Shown here: one piece after another, positions 25,260 through 32,954 of the stretch
Numbering within the stretch: the stretch's first letter is position 1
Layout of the letters: each line of letters begins with the position of its first letter
Assembly (NCBI GenBank): GCA_009886205.1
Contig: QXZU01000066.1
Location: 1 to 33,921 of the forward strand
DNA from: K189A clade bacterium
Lineage (GTDB): Bacteria > Pseudomonadota > Gammaproteobacteria > Pseudomonadales > Azotimanducaceae
Direction: 5' to 3'
DNA: 33,921 nt
Position numbers and translations under genes: made by a program
The notes under the pieces: model-generated
The model's input: the letters and a program-made list of their open reading frames with translations, nothing else
Database searches by the model: none
What the model was told of the DNA's origin: nothing

Positions 25260-26866
25260 TGACCATTGTCGGACTTAATAAAATCCGCGCCTCGCTCTGC
25301 AATCATCACAGTCGGTGCGTTGGTGTTGCCTGAGGTGATGGTCGGCATAATAGACGCATCAATCACTCGCAGCCCAATAACCCCATGTACCTGTAGGCGA
25401 TCATTCACCACAGCCAATGGATCATTACCCATTTTACACGTCCCTACAGGGTGAAATATCGTGGTGCCTAAATCTCCTGCGGCGGATGCCAAGTCCTCTT
25501 CCGAGGTTAAATGCGCGCCGGGTTTCAACTCTTTAGGGTTGAAGGGCTGCAGCGCCGGTGCTGACATTATCTGTCGAGTGAACTTCAATCCTGCTACCGC
25601 AACATCTAGGTCCTCCTGAGTGGATAGGTAGTTGGGTTTTATGGCGGGCGCTGCTGCTGGGTCAGTCGAGGTGATAGATATACTGCCCCGGCTGGAAGGC
25701 CGTAGATTACACACCGAAGGGGTAATCGCATCATACTTATGCAGTGGTGAGCCAAACTTGTCTAGCGAAAGCGGTTGTACATGCCATTCGATATTTGCAG
25801 AAGCCTGGCTGGGGTCGCTTTTGGCAAATGCGCCAAGTTGCGACGGCGGCATTGTCATGGGTCCGGTTTTATTAAAAAAATACTCAAGGCCCATTTTTGC
25901 CATACCCCAAGGGTATTTTGCCCTGCGGTTTAGCGTCACGGTATTGTCCACAGAGTAAATGGTTCTAATCTGCAAATGGTCCTGCAAATTATTACCTACG
26001 CCGGGCAGCTCGCGTTTCGCTTCAATACCGTGTTGTTGGAGCAACTGCGGCTCGCCAATGCCAGAAAGCTGCAAAATTTGCGGCGAGGCCACTGCGCCAG
26101 CGGCCAGTAGCACCTCTTTTCTAGCAGTTATCAATTGCGCCTGGCCTTTGTGATGTACATGCACACCCGTGGCAACCAAGCCCTTGTCGGTTTGTTCCAA
26201 CGCCAGTTTTTGTACCATGGCCTCGGTCATTACAGTGAGGTTGGGGCGTTTTTGCGCGGTGTCTAAAAATGCGCGCGCTGCGCTCCAGCGCTTGCCCGAG
26301 CGCTGATTCATTTGGAAGTAGGCGTTACCAAAGTTGTCGCCAGTGTTGAATTCTTTGATTTTGGGTATGCCGGTCTGCGCCGCGGCTTCACGCCAAACGT
26401 CAAGTATTTCCCAATTCACCCGGCGTTCTTCCACCCTGAGTTCGCCGCCGCTGCCATGAAAATCATCGGCGCCGTGTTGGTAGTCTTCTGATCGCCTAAA
26501 TATAGGCAGCACATCGTCCCAACCCCAACCGCGGTTGCCTTGGCTGGCCCAATAGTCGTAGTCGCTTTTTTGTCCGCGCATGTAAATCATGGCGTTAATG
26601 GAAGATGATCCGCCAATAACTTTGCCTCGGGCATAGCCGATACTTCTGCCATTTAGGCCAGCTTCAGGTTCGGTAGAAAAGCACCAATCCGTGCGTGGAT
26701 TGCCAATCGTGTAGAGATACCCCACGGGGATATCTATCCAAAAATAGTTATCTTTTTTGCCAGCCTCTAGCAACAGAACTTGTTTAGACGGATCTTTAGA
26801 CAGCCGGTTTGCGAGCACACAACCCGCAGTGCCAGCGCCGACAATAATATAGTCGTAAGTAGACAA
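25250..26866 (-). CDS. GMC-family FAD oxidoreductase (choline dehydrogenase-like)
   Basis: The start is TTG 26866, because AGGAG (26875-26879) lies 8 nt upstream and the protein then begins STYDYIIVGAGTAGC, the usual GMC start; the longer frame to 26902 adds an unrelated leader. The 538-residue enzyme has the FAD dinucleotide motif at about 8-20, LLLEAG (31-36), GMC signature 1 (GKVIGGSSSINAMIYMRG, 81-98) and signature 2 (GAVASPQILQLSGIG). The active-site pair is H472 in FHPVGTCKMG and N514 in SGNTNAPT. It oxidises an alcohol to an aldehyde or beyond with FAD. There is no glycine-betaine context, so the substrate is probably another alcohol. It is divergent from the NTF2-like pair. Confidence 0.94.
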   Translation of the reverse strand: MSTYDYIIVGAGTAGCVLANRLSKDPSKQVLLLEAGKKDNYFWIDIPVGYLYTIGNPRTDWCFSTEPEAGLNGRSIGYARGKVIGGSSSINAMIYMRGQKSDYDYWASQGNRGWGWDDVLPIFRRSEDYQHGADDFHGSGGELRVEERRVNWEILDVWREAAAQTGIPKIKEFNTGDNFGNAYFQMNQRSGKRWSAARAFLDTAQKRPNLTVMTEAMVQKLALEQTDKGLVATGVHVHHKGQAQLITARKEVLLAAGAVASPQILQLSGIGEPQLLQQHGIEAKRELPGVGNNLQDHLQIRTIYSVDNTVTLNRRAKYPWGMAKMGLEYFFNKTGPMTMPPSQLGAFAKSDPSQASANIEWHVQPLSLDKFGSPLHKYDAITPSVCNLRPSSRGSISITSTDPAAAPAIKPNYLSTQEDLDVAVAGLKFTRQIMSAPALQPFNPKELKPGAHLTSEEDLASAAGDLGTTIFHPVGTCKMGNDPLAVVNDRLQVHGVIGLRVIDASIMPTITSGNTNAPTVMIAERGADFIKSDNGHSA

Positions 26867-27215
26867 TTGAATTTCTCCTAAACACAGCCAAGCAAAGAGC
26901 ATATCAGGTATTGGCCGTCAGGGGCTGTGCTGCCGGTGGTGTAGGGTCTCGCCAGCGGCTTTCAGAGCCGAGTGCAGCAGTAGTAGTGTCTAGCTTACGA
27001 GGCGCTGGGAAGGATTGGGAAGGGTTGAGTGGCGGTGCTCAGGCGTATACAAGCCTATGCAACCGTAGCTGCTCCGGGGCCAATTAAGTTTGTAGATTCC
27101 AACGGTTGGCTATTGGCGTTGTTTAAAAAACTCGTGCAGTTTGGCGCGCTACATTTGATGAAATCCTCTAGAGAAAGTAGTCTTATCGTGAAGCTACCGC
27201 AATTTAGGGGGTTGA
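26867..27215. other. Intergenic region between GMC gene and NTF2-like pair
   Basis: This divergent gap should contain both promoters. A 5-bp inverted repeat (CGGCT, 26956-26960; AGCCG, 26966-26970) is the only structure noted. The ribosome site AGGGGG (27206-27211) belongs to the downstream gene. No gene is supported. Confidence 0.5.
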
Positions 27216-27995
27216 GTGCAACCAAACATCTTTGTAGAGGTTTTGCAAAACAGTTGTTCGCTGATTGAAAAAATCAACGCCAGAGACATGCGAAACTTGC
27301 GTCTACTTTACAAAGAAGACGCCGTCGTTGAGATAAAAGGCTTTAGCCAATTTGTTGGTGTTGAACAAATTCAGCGCTTTTGGACTGCATTGGTGTCTAG
27401 TCTGAACAGCCACATTGCCTATCGCGATGTAAAGATTGACTGTCTAGATGATGATGTTGTGAGTTTAACGGCCACTTTAACCGCCGATGGCCATAGTTTT
27501 ATTGCGGTTGAACTCAACCAGTTGTGGGTTAACAGCCATGCTCGCTGGCTGATCTCCAAAAGCGACATGCTGTTGCAAGCGGGCGTGCTTAATGCCTCAG
27601 ATTCGTTTTTGGATTTCATTCAAACGTTCTCTGTAAGCCTGCAAAATTGGTTGAATGGGCAAGATGTGAGCGAAGAGAACTGGTTGAGGTTGACCAATGC
27701 CTATAGTGACGAAATGGGCATTGTATTAGTCGATGGACAAAAATTTTCTGGCGTTGAAATTCGCGAGCGAGTGAAGAAATTATCTGCATGCGATCCGGAT
27801 TTGGTGCTAGAGGTTTCTCAGATAGAAGTACTCACTATGAGTGATAGCTTATGCGTGGTGTCGTTTCTAGAGTCCCGACGCGTAAAAGATGAATCTAGTT
27901 TCAGTGATTTTCGCAGTACGCTGGCGTTTGCAAAAAAATCGCCTGAGGGTTGGAGTTGGCGGCACGTGCAACAAACCCAAGAGAAGTCAGGGTGA
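27216..27995 (+). CDS. Two-domain NTF2-like (SnoaL-type) protein, paralogue of the next gene
   Basis: The 259-residue protein starts at GTG 27216 behind AGGGGG. The first half (about 12-125) has the SnoaL/NTF2 pattern: a helix with NARDMRNLRLLYKEDAVVEI, then GVEQIQRFWTALV, and later ELNQLWVNSHARWLISKSD. The second half (about 135-255) has a similar shape: FSVSLQNWLNGQDV, GIVLVDGQKFSGVEI, VLEVSQIEVLTMSDSLCVVSF, WSWRHVQQT. The strands and the final W-R-(H/Y)-(V/I)-Q match the partner at 28234. NTF2-like folds serve as cyclases, isomerases or small-molecule binders. No catalytic residues can be assigned, and no signal peptide is present. Function is unknown. Confidence 0.75.
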   Translation: MQPNIFVEVLQNSCSLIEKINARDMRNLRLLYKEDAVVEIKGFSQFVGVEQIQRFWTALVSSLNSHIAYRDVKIDCLDDDVVSLTATLTADGHSFIAVELNQLWVNSHARWLISKSDMLLQAGVLNASDSFLDFIQTFSVSLQNWLNGQDVSEENWLRLTNAYSDEMGIVLVDGQKFSGVEIRERVKKLSACDPDLVLEVSQIEVLTMSDSLCVVSFLESRRVKDESSFSDFRSTLAFAKKSPEGWSWRHVQQTQEKSG

Positions 27996-28039
27996 GCCAA
28001 GGTTGGTTGTGGCGGGTTTAGCTTTTATTCTTAAACTTT

Positions 28040-28056
28040 GGCCTTTCGGCCTTTTT
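28040..28056 (+). terminator. Weak intrinsic terminator after the first NTF2-like gene
   Basis: GGCC TTTC GGCC followed by TTTTT, 45 bp after the stop. The stem is only 4 bp, so termination is likely to be partial. Confidence 0.4.
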
Positions 28057-28233
28057 GCCTTTCCGTGCAGGTAAATTTTCACCCCAATGTCCCCCGTTTC
28101 TACTGTATTGCAGTTATCGGAATAAAATAGCCGTTTGACTGTAAGTGCAATTTTGCTGCCTGAGAACGAGTTAAGTTGCTTGCTTCAATCATGAAATTGT
28201 TTTGTAAATTTACGCAATGTAGGGGTTTATCTC

Positions 28234-28995
28234 ATGCACCAGAATACGCATATGGAAGTATTGGCGGCGAGCCAAAATTGGATAGCTGGCTTTAATCGCG
28301 GTGATTTGGCCGCAATGGTACGCGGCTACACTAAGAATGCTTCAATGCATCCACGCCCCAATCCATTGTGCTCAGGGCAGGCAGAAATTGAGAGTTTTTG
28401 GTCCGGTTTATTGGCCGCCGGTGCCAGCGAGCTGGTCTATTCTAATATTCGTCTGACCATTGAAGGTGAAGGCCGGGCGCGCTTAGCCGCAGATTGGTCA
28501 ATGAATGTTGCTGCCGGTGTGATCACCAACGAGCTGTGGGTCAGGCAAGAGAACGGTGACTGGCTCATTGCTCAAGACGATTTTGATATATTGCGCCAAA
28601 GCACTGGCAGCATTGCTGAATTTGTTAGCCAGTTTCATGCCAATTTAACAGCATGGTTTTCCGGTTCCGATGACTCAGGTGCCGTGTGGTCTGCTTTAGA
28701 GCAGGCGTGTCCAGGCAATATGCTGCTGGTCTATCCCAGCGGCGCAAAACTTTCTGGCACGGAGTTTCTCCAAAGCATTAAAAACAACCCGCGTAATAAT
28801 GTTGGGTTTTTGGCCACTGTTGAGCAGGTCGAGGTATTGTCTGAATCATCGGAGCAGGGCGTTGTCGCCTATGTAGAGGTACAAGTTGGTGCTGAAAAGT
28901 CAGCGACTGAGAACAGGCGTTTGGCCTTGGCTATGGTTCAGCCAAGCCCCCAAGGTTGGTGCTGGCGGTACATCCAAGAAACCAGCCACACTTAG
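28234..28995 (+). CDS. Two-domain NTF2-like (SnoaL-type) protein, second of a tandem pair
   Basis: The 253-residue protein repeats the architecture of its neighbour: an N-terminal SnoaL-like half (SQNWIAGFNRGDLAAMVRGY at 13-32, AEIESFWSGLL, TNELWVRQENGDWLIAQDDFD) and a C-terminal half (FHANLTAWFSGSDDSGAVW, LLVYPSGAKLSGTEFL, ATVEQVEVLSESSEQGVVAY, WCWRYIQET). Similar blocks run in the same order in both genes, so they arose by tandem duplication and then diverged. It is cytoplasmic with no signal. The start at ATG 28234 has AGGGG 9 nt before it; ATG 28252 is an alternative. Gap to the upstream gene: 238 bp. Function is unknown. Confidence 0.75.
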   Translation: MHQNTHMEVLAASQNWIAGFNRGDLAAMVRGYTKNASMHPRPNPLCSGQAEIESFWSGLLAAGASELVYSNIRLTIEGEGRARLAADWSMNVAAGVITNELWVRQENGDWLIAQDDFDILRQSTGSIAEFVSQFHANLTAWFSGSDDSGAVWSALEQACPGNMLLVYPSGAKLSGTEFLQSIKNNPRNNVGFLATVEQVEVLSESSEQGVVAYVEVQVGAEKSATENRRLALAMVQPSPQGWCWRYIQETSHT

Positions 28996-29341
28996 TGGCA
29001 ATCTTTGTGAGATAGATCTCAAATTGTTCCGGGACTGGCACTATATAAACCCCATATAGAGGGATCAAGAGGTAGGGTGCGCGAAATAACCTAATGAGGT
29101 GAATGGGTGCATTAGGCGGGTAGGGGGTCTTATCCCTTTACCATCCTTATACTGCCCTTTTACCCCCACTGCCCCCCTCTTACCTTCTCACTGCATGGCC
29201 TCTGATCTATTCCTGCTATTCCTATCCCTGTTCCTTCCTCACCTTGCTTGCTATCTTTACGGTAATTCGCACTGCATCGCTGAGCATTAAGTTCTTTTGT
29301 TGTCAGTGCGCCTTTATTAGGAATAGAAACTAAGGCTTACA
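28996..29341. other. Intergenic region with inverted repeats and a pyrimidine-rich tract
   Basis: This gap precedes the second glutathione transferase. Two perfect inverted repeats lie close together: TGAGAT-AG-ATCTCA (29008-29021) and CTATAT-N7-ATATAG (29041-29059). From about 29131 to 29245 the plus strand is strongly C/T-rich, with runs such as TACCCCCACTGCCCCCCTCTT. A 63-codon frame at 29099 crosses this tract and is best explained by it. The repeats are candidate operators for the transferase; this is inference. Confidence 0.5.
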
Positions 29342-29974
29342 ATGAAACTATATACTGTGCCCGCTGCGCCGAACCCGACAAAAGTCATGCTCTATATCGC
29401 CGAGCGCGAAGCCGCCGGTCTCGATATGGGTATTGAACAAGTTCGCGTGAACACACTCAAAGGCGAACAAAATTCGCCTGAACATTTGCGCCGCAATCCA
29501 TTTGGCGCGCTACCGGTATTGGAGTTAGATGACGGTAGATATTTGACCGAGTCGCTCAGCATCATTCATTTTCTTGACGAAACGTTCCCCGAGAACAGCA
29601 TGCTGGGCATTGATCCGCTAGAGCGAAGTTTTGCGCGAGACTTAGAGCGAATTGTTGAACTGCGTATTGCGACACCCATTGCACGTTACGTGCATGTGAC
29701 TAATTCACCCTTCGGCTTGCCGGCAGACCCCAAGGCCGCAGCAGAAATTGAAGCCAGCCTGCCAAAGGCGCTGGGTTATATAGAGGAAATGCTCAGTGAC
29801 GGGCGCAGTCTTTTGCTTGGTGAGCGTGTTTCAATTGCAGACTGCACGCTGCAAAGCGGACTGCAGTTCGCCCGTTTTGGTAAGGCTGAGGTAATCGGCG
29901 ACTACCCAAATATCCAAGCTTGGGACCAAGCCTATCGCGCTCGGCCCGCAGCCTTAGCTGTGCTTAAGTTCTAG
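29342..29974 (+). CDS. Glutathione S-transferase family protein
   Basis: The 210-residue protein shows the N-terminal thioredoxin-like domain (MKLYTVPAAPNPTKVMLYIAE, residues 1-21), the cis-proline strand NPFGALPVLEL, the ES pair of the glutathione site in YLTESLSIIHFLDE, and a helical C-domain with the capping motif VSIADCTLQSGLQFARFG. Proline-rich PAAPNP at 7-12 replaces the catalytic Ser/Cys region and is frequent in bacterial GST paralogues of this type. It is not closely similar to the transferase at 14922. A TAAGG site precedes ATG 29342. It stands alone, convergent with the acyl-CoA synthetase. Confidence 0.93.
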   Translation: MKLYTVPAAPNPTKVMLYIAEREAAGLDMGIEQVRVNTLKGEQNSPEHLRRNPFGALPVLELDDGRYLTESLSIIHFLDETFPENSMLGIDPLERSFARDLERIVELRIATPIARYVHVTNSPFGLPADPKAAAEIEASLPKALGYIEEMLSDGRSLLLGERVSIADCTLQSGLQFARFGKAEVIGDYPNIQAWDQAYRARPAALAVLKF

Positions 29975-30028
29975 TCGCCTGCTGGCTACCCATTGACCAA
30001 GTGTCTGGCCGGGGTATTAGGCGTACTG

Positions 30029-31567
30029 CTACTTCGCCGGCCAATATTGATCTTTGAGTAGACGTTTATATAGCTTGCCAGTGGGTAAGCGTGGCAGTTC
30101 GTCTAGAAAGTCTACTGACCTGGGTATCTTATAGCCCGCCAAGTGATCTTTGGCGTAGGCAATCAGCGCGTGGGCCAATGCCTCACTGCCCTCAATGCCT
30201 TGCATAGGTTGCACTACCGCTTTGACCTCTTCACCAAAATCTTCATTGGGTACGCCAAAAACGGCAACGTCTTGCACGGCCTCGTGCATGATCAGTGCGT
30301 CTTCAATTTCTCGTGGATAGATGTTTACCCCGCCAGAAATAATCATGTAGGCCTTTCTGTCGGTCAGGAATAAGAAGCCGTTTTCGTTGAGGTAGCCTAC
30401 ATCGCCTAATGAGGTCCAGTTGTTATGCACTGGGTGAGTAGCACTGGCGGTTTTTTCCGGCGCGTTGTGATACTCAAAATTCCTTTCCGGCAGCTCAAAA
30501 TAAATTAAACCTTCATCGCCCGGCGCTTGTTCAACACCGGCTTCGTCGCAAATGTGCACAACGCATAAGTGGGCTTTGCCCACTGAGCCAGGGTTAGCCA
30601 ACCAGTCCTGGGGGCCAATTATGGTGAAGCCATTGCGTTCGGTGCCCGAGTAGTATTCCCATAAAATAGGTCCCCACCAATCCATCATTTGATGTTTTAT
30701 TTGCGCCGGACAGGGCGCGGCAGCATGGATGGCACATTGGTGACTGCTTAAGTTGTACTTAGACAAAGTTTGCTCGTCTAACTTAAGCATGCGAATAAAC
30801 ATGGTAGGCACCCACTGGGAATGCGTAATTTGATACTGCTCAATGTACTTGAGCGACAGTTCTGGGTCGAAACGTTCCATCATGACCACACTGCCGCCCA
30901 AAGCCAGCGTGCGCATACAATAGCCGAACGGCGCTGCGTGATAGAGCGGCGCGGGGGACAGGTAGACGGTGTCTGCGTTTAAGCCATAGGGATTGTTGGG
31001 TTCAACACCGGGAATACCCTGGCTGACATCCAACCCAGATAGCGGTCGTTTAATGCCCTTAGGCTGTCCGGTAGTGCCAGAACTATAAAGCATGGAGTCG
31101 CCAGCGGGCTGTTCCGCCAAAGGCGTGGTGGCTTGCTCAGCGACTGCGGTTGAGTAGTCCTCAAAGCCGTCCAGATTGTCTGAGCTTGCTCCGCGAATGA
31201 AGCGGTGCGGGCAATTTGGGATTAATTCCAAAAGCTCCGCTGTGATGTCCAAGTTGCTGGAAGTGAAAAGCACCTGGGTGCCTGAATCTTGAATAATGTA
31301 GGCAGCCTCCTCCGCGGTTAAGTAGCGGTTGATGCAGGTGATGTATAAGCCAGAGCGATAGGCGCCCCAGGCGATTTCAAAAAACGATAAGTGATTTTCC
31401 ATCAAGATGGAAACGTGATCTCCAGGCTTCAAGCCTCGAGCCTGCAGTAGGTTGGCTACTTGATTAGAGCGGTTGTCTAATTCCAACCACGAAACCTCCT
31501 CGCCTGTGGCGGCGTGAATCAATGCGGGGCTATCTGGTTTTACTGTTGACCAATGTCCGGGGTACAT
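30029..31567 (-). CDS. AMP-forming acyl-CoA synthetase (FadD-like, ANL superfamily)
   Basis: The start is ATG 31567: AAGGA (31573-31577) overlaps an upstream ATG at 31573 but sits 5 nt before this one. The 512-residue enzyme activates a carboxylic acid with ATP and CoA. Motifs: MLYSSGTTGQPKGIK (about 159-173, phosphate loop), EYYSGTERNG (adenylate site), SLGDVGYLNENGFLFLTDRK (hinge region and Asp), SGGVNIYPREIE, and LPTGKLYKR with the C-terminal catalytic lysine K498. Length is normal for the family. The F420-type oxidoreductase lies 199 bp upstream on the same strand. The acid substrate is unknown; the neighbouring MFS transporter and oxidoreductase make an imported organic acid likely. Confidence 0.95.
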   Translation of the reverse strand: MYPGHWSTVKPDSPALIHAATGEEVSWLELDNRSNQVANLLQARGLKPGDHVSILMENHLSFFEIAWGAYRSGLYITCINRYLTAEEAAYIIQDSGTQVLFTSSNLDITAELLELIPNCPHRFIRGASSDNLDGFEDYSTAVAEQATTPLAEQPAGDSMLYSSGTTGQPKGIKRPLSGLDVSQGIPGVEPNNPYGLNADTVYLSPAPLYHAAPFGYCMRTLALGGSVVMMERFDPELSLKYIEQYQITHSQWVPTMFIRMLKLDEQTLSKYNLSSHQCAIHAAAPCPAQIKHQMMDWWGPILWEYYSGTERNGFTIIGPQDWLANPGSVGKAHLCVVHICDEAGVEQAPGDEGLIYFELPERNFEYHNAPEKTASATHPVHNNWTSLGDVGYLNENGFLFLTDRKAYMIISGGVNIYPREIEDALIMHEAVQDVAVFGVPNEDFGEEVKAVVQPMQGIEGSEALAHALIAYAKDHLAGYKIPRSVDFLDELPRLPTGKLYKRLLKDQYWPAK

Positions 31568-31657
31568 AAACATCCTTGATTGTGAATTTGTGCTGAGTAT
31601 TGGGATAAAGCTATTGGGCTGGCGTGCAAGTTGTCGCGGAGATCAAACGGCTTGCGC

Positions 31658-31693
31658 ACATTGCATCTATTGCGTCTATTGCATCTATTGCGC
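31658..31693. repeat. Four-copy 9-bp tandem repeat (CTATTGCRT)
   Basis: Four 9-bp units: ACATTGCAT, CTATTGCGT, CTATTGCAT, CTATTGCGC. It sits in the leader of the acyl-CoA synthetase, between it and the oxidoreductase. The purpose is unknown; length variation by slippage is plausible. Confidence 0.8.
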
Positions 31694-31766
31694 AGAGCGG
31701 AAAGCAGCGTGAGATTGGCGTAGCGCCGGATTGTGTGTATCCAGCGCTTAGGAACGCCTCAGTACG

Positions 31767-32804
31767 TTAGAGCACTTCACCTGCGATGACTTCTAACGCC
31801 TCAGGTTGTCGGCAGCCCAATAGCATCGACGCCACGCGGCCATGATTACCTGCGGTCTTCCAGCGCTGTAAGCGTTCTTTAATTCGCTCTGCAGGGCCTA
31901 CCAAGTGGCATGCATCAATGAGTTCTTCGGGCACAGCGGCAGCGGCTTCGTCTTTGCGTCCAGCCAAAAACAGGTCCTGTATCTTTACGGCTGCGTCTTC
32001 ATAACCCAATGCCTTGGCATAGTTGTTGTAGAAGTTTTTGTCGCGTGCGCCCATGCCACCAATATATAGCGCCATGTTTGCGCGGATAGGCATCATGCAT
32101 TGTTCCACGTCATCACCCATAGACACCGTGACAAAGGGCGAGACTTCAAATTGCGTCATGTCTTTGTCGCCGGCTTTGGCAAAGCCCTCTTGGATAGGTG
32201 CTGAAAATACGTCGTGTTTTTCAGGGTCCATCCAGATAGGGAAAAAGCCATCACAAACCTCTGCGGCAGCAGCAACACCTTTGGGCGTAATGTTTGCGGC
32301 AAAAATTGGAATGTCTTCTTCGCAGTGCAAAATACTTTTCAAAGGCTTACCCAAGCCCGTGGCACCTGCGCCGGTGTAGGGTAGTTGGTAGAGTTCGCCT
32401 TCAAAACTCAGTGGACCTTCGCGTTTAAATATCTGCTTCATAATCTGCACATATTCTTTCAGTCGTGTGACGGGTTTGCCGTAAGGTACGCCGTGCCAGC
32501 CTTCAACAACTTGGGGGCCAGATGCCCCTAAACCAACAATAAAACGGCCGCCAGAAAGTTCCGCTAAGCTCATTGCTGTCATGGCAGACATAGCCGGCGA
32601 GCGTGCAGGCATTTGCATGATTGCAGTACCGACTTTGATCTTGCTGGTATGGGCAAGCATCCAAGTTGCTGGCGTGACGGCGTCGCCACCCCAAGCCTCT
32701 GCTGTCCATACTGAGTCGAAACCCAGTGTCTCGGCGTGTTTAACTACGCCCATGTCCACTTTGACGCGTGGGCCAATATTTCCTGCTAACAGACCTAATT
32801 TCAT
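31767..32804 (-). CDS. LLM-class F420-dependent-type oxidoreductase
   Basis: The 345-residue luciferase-fold protein begins KLGLLAGNIG and has GFDSVWTAEAWGGDAVTP (28-45), IKVGTAIMQMPARSP (56-70) and LSGGRFIVGLGASGPQVVEGWHG (starting at 84), all typical of the F420/FMN group that includes mycobacterial-type enzymes. A C-terminal CHLVGPAERIKERL segment (about 300-313) is the usual helix of this group. Whether it uses F420 or FMN cannot be read from the sequence; F420 biosynthesis genes are not in the window. GGGAGG just before ATG 32804 is a strong ribosome site. It lies between the MFS transporter and the acyl-CoA synthetase on one strand, a likely operon. Confidence 0.93.
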   Translation of the reverse strand: MKLGLLAGNIGPRVKVDMGVVKHAETLGFDSVWTAEAWGGDAVTPATWMLAHTSKIKVGTAIMQMPARSPAMSAMTAMSLAELSGGRFIVGLGASGPQVVEGWHGVPYGKPVTRLKEYVQIMKQIFKREGPLSFEGELYQLPYTGAGATGLGKPLKSILHCEEDIPIFAANITPKGVAAAAEVCDGFFPIWMDPEKHDVFSAPIQEGFAKAGDKDMTQFEVSPFVTVSMGDDVEQCMMPIRANMALYIGGMGARDKNFYNNYAKALGYEDAAVKIQDLFLAGRKDEAAAAVPEELIDACHLVGPAERIKERLQRWKTAGNHGRVASMLLGCRQPEALEVIAGEVL

Positions 32805-32954
32805 TGCCTTTTCCTCCCGGTTCTCTTTATTTGCTCAGAGCACTCTTTCGTCTCTACTCTTTTCTCTACTCTGCACTCTATGGGTTCCATGCTTTCGATT
32901 TTCACGCGCCCGGCGCGGTTGCAGTGAGCGCGCTAATTTTTAACCCCAGCCTTT

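Noticed and set aside
26867-26902. N-terminal extension of the GMC oxidoreductase
   Set aside because: Twelve extra residues are not typical; the AGGAG site and family start support TTG 26866.
27029-27268. 79-codon frame upstream of the NTF2-like pair
   Set aside because: It overlaps the NTF2-like gene out of frame and lacks any motif.
29099-29290. 63-codon frame in the pyrimidine-rich tract
   Set aside because: Its Pro/Ser/Leu composition follows from the C/T-rich tract, and no ribosome site or domain is visible.
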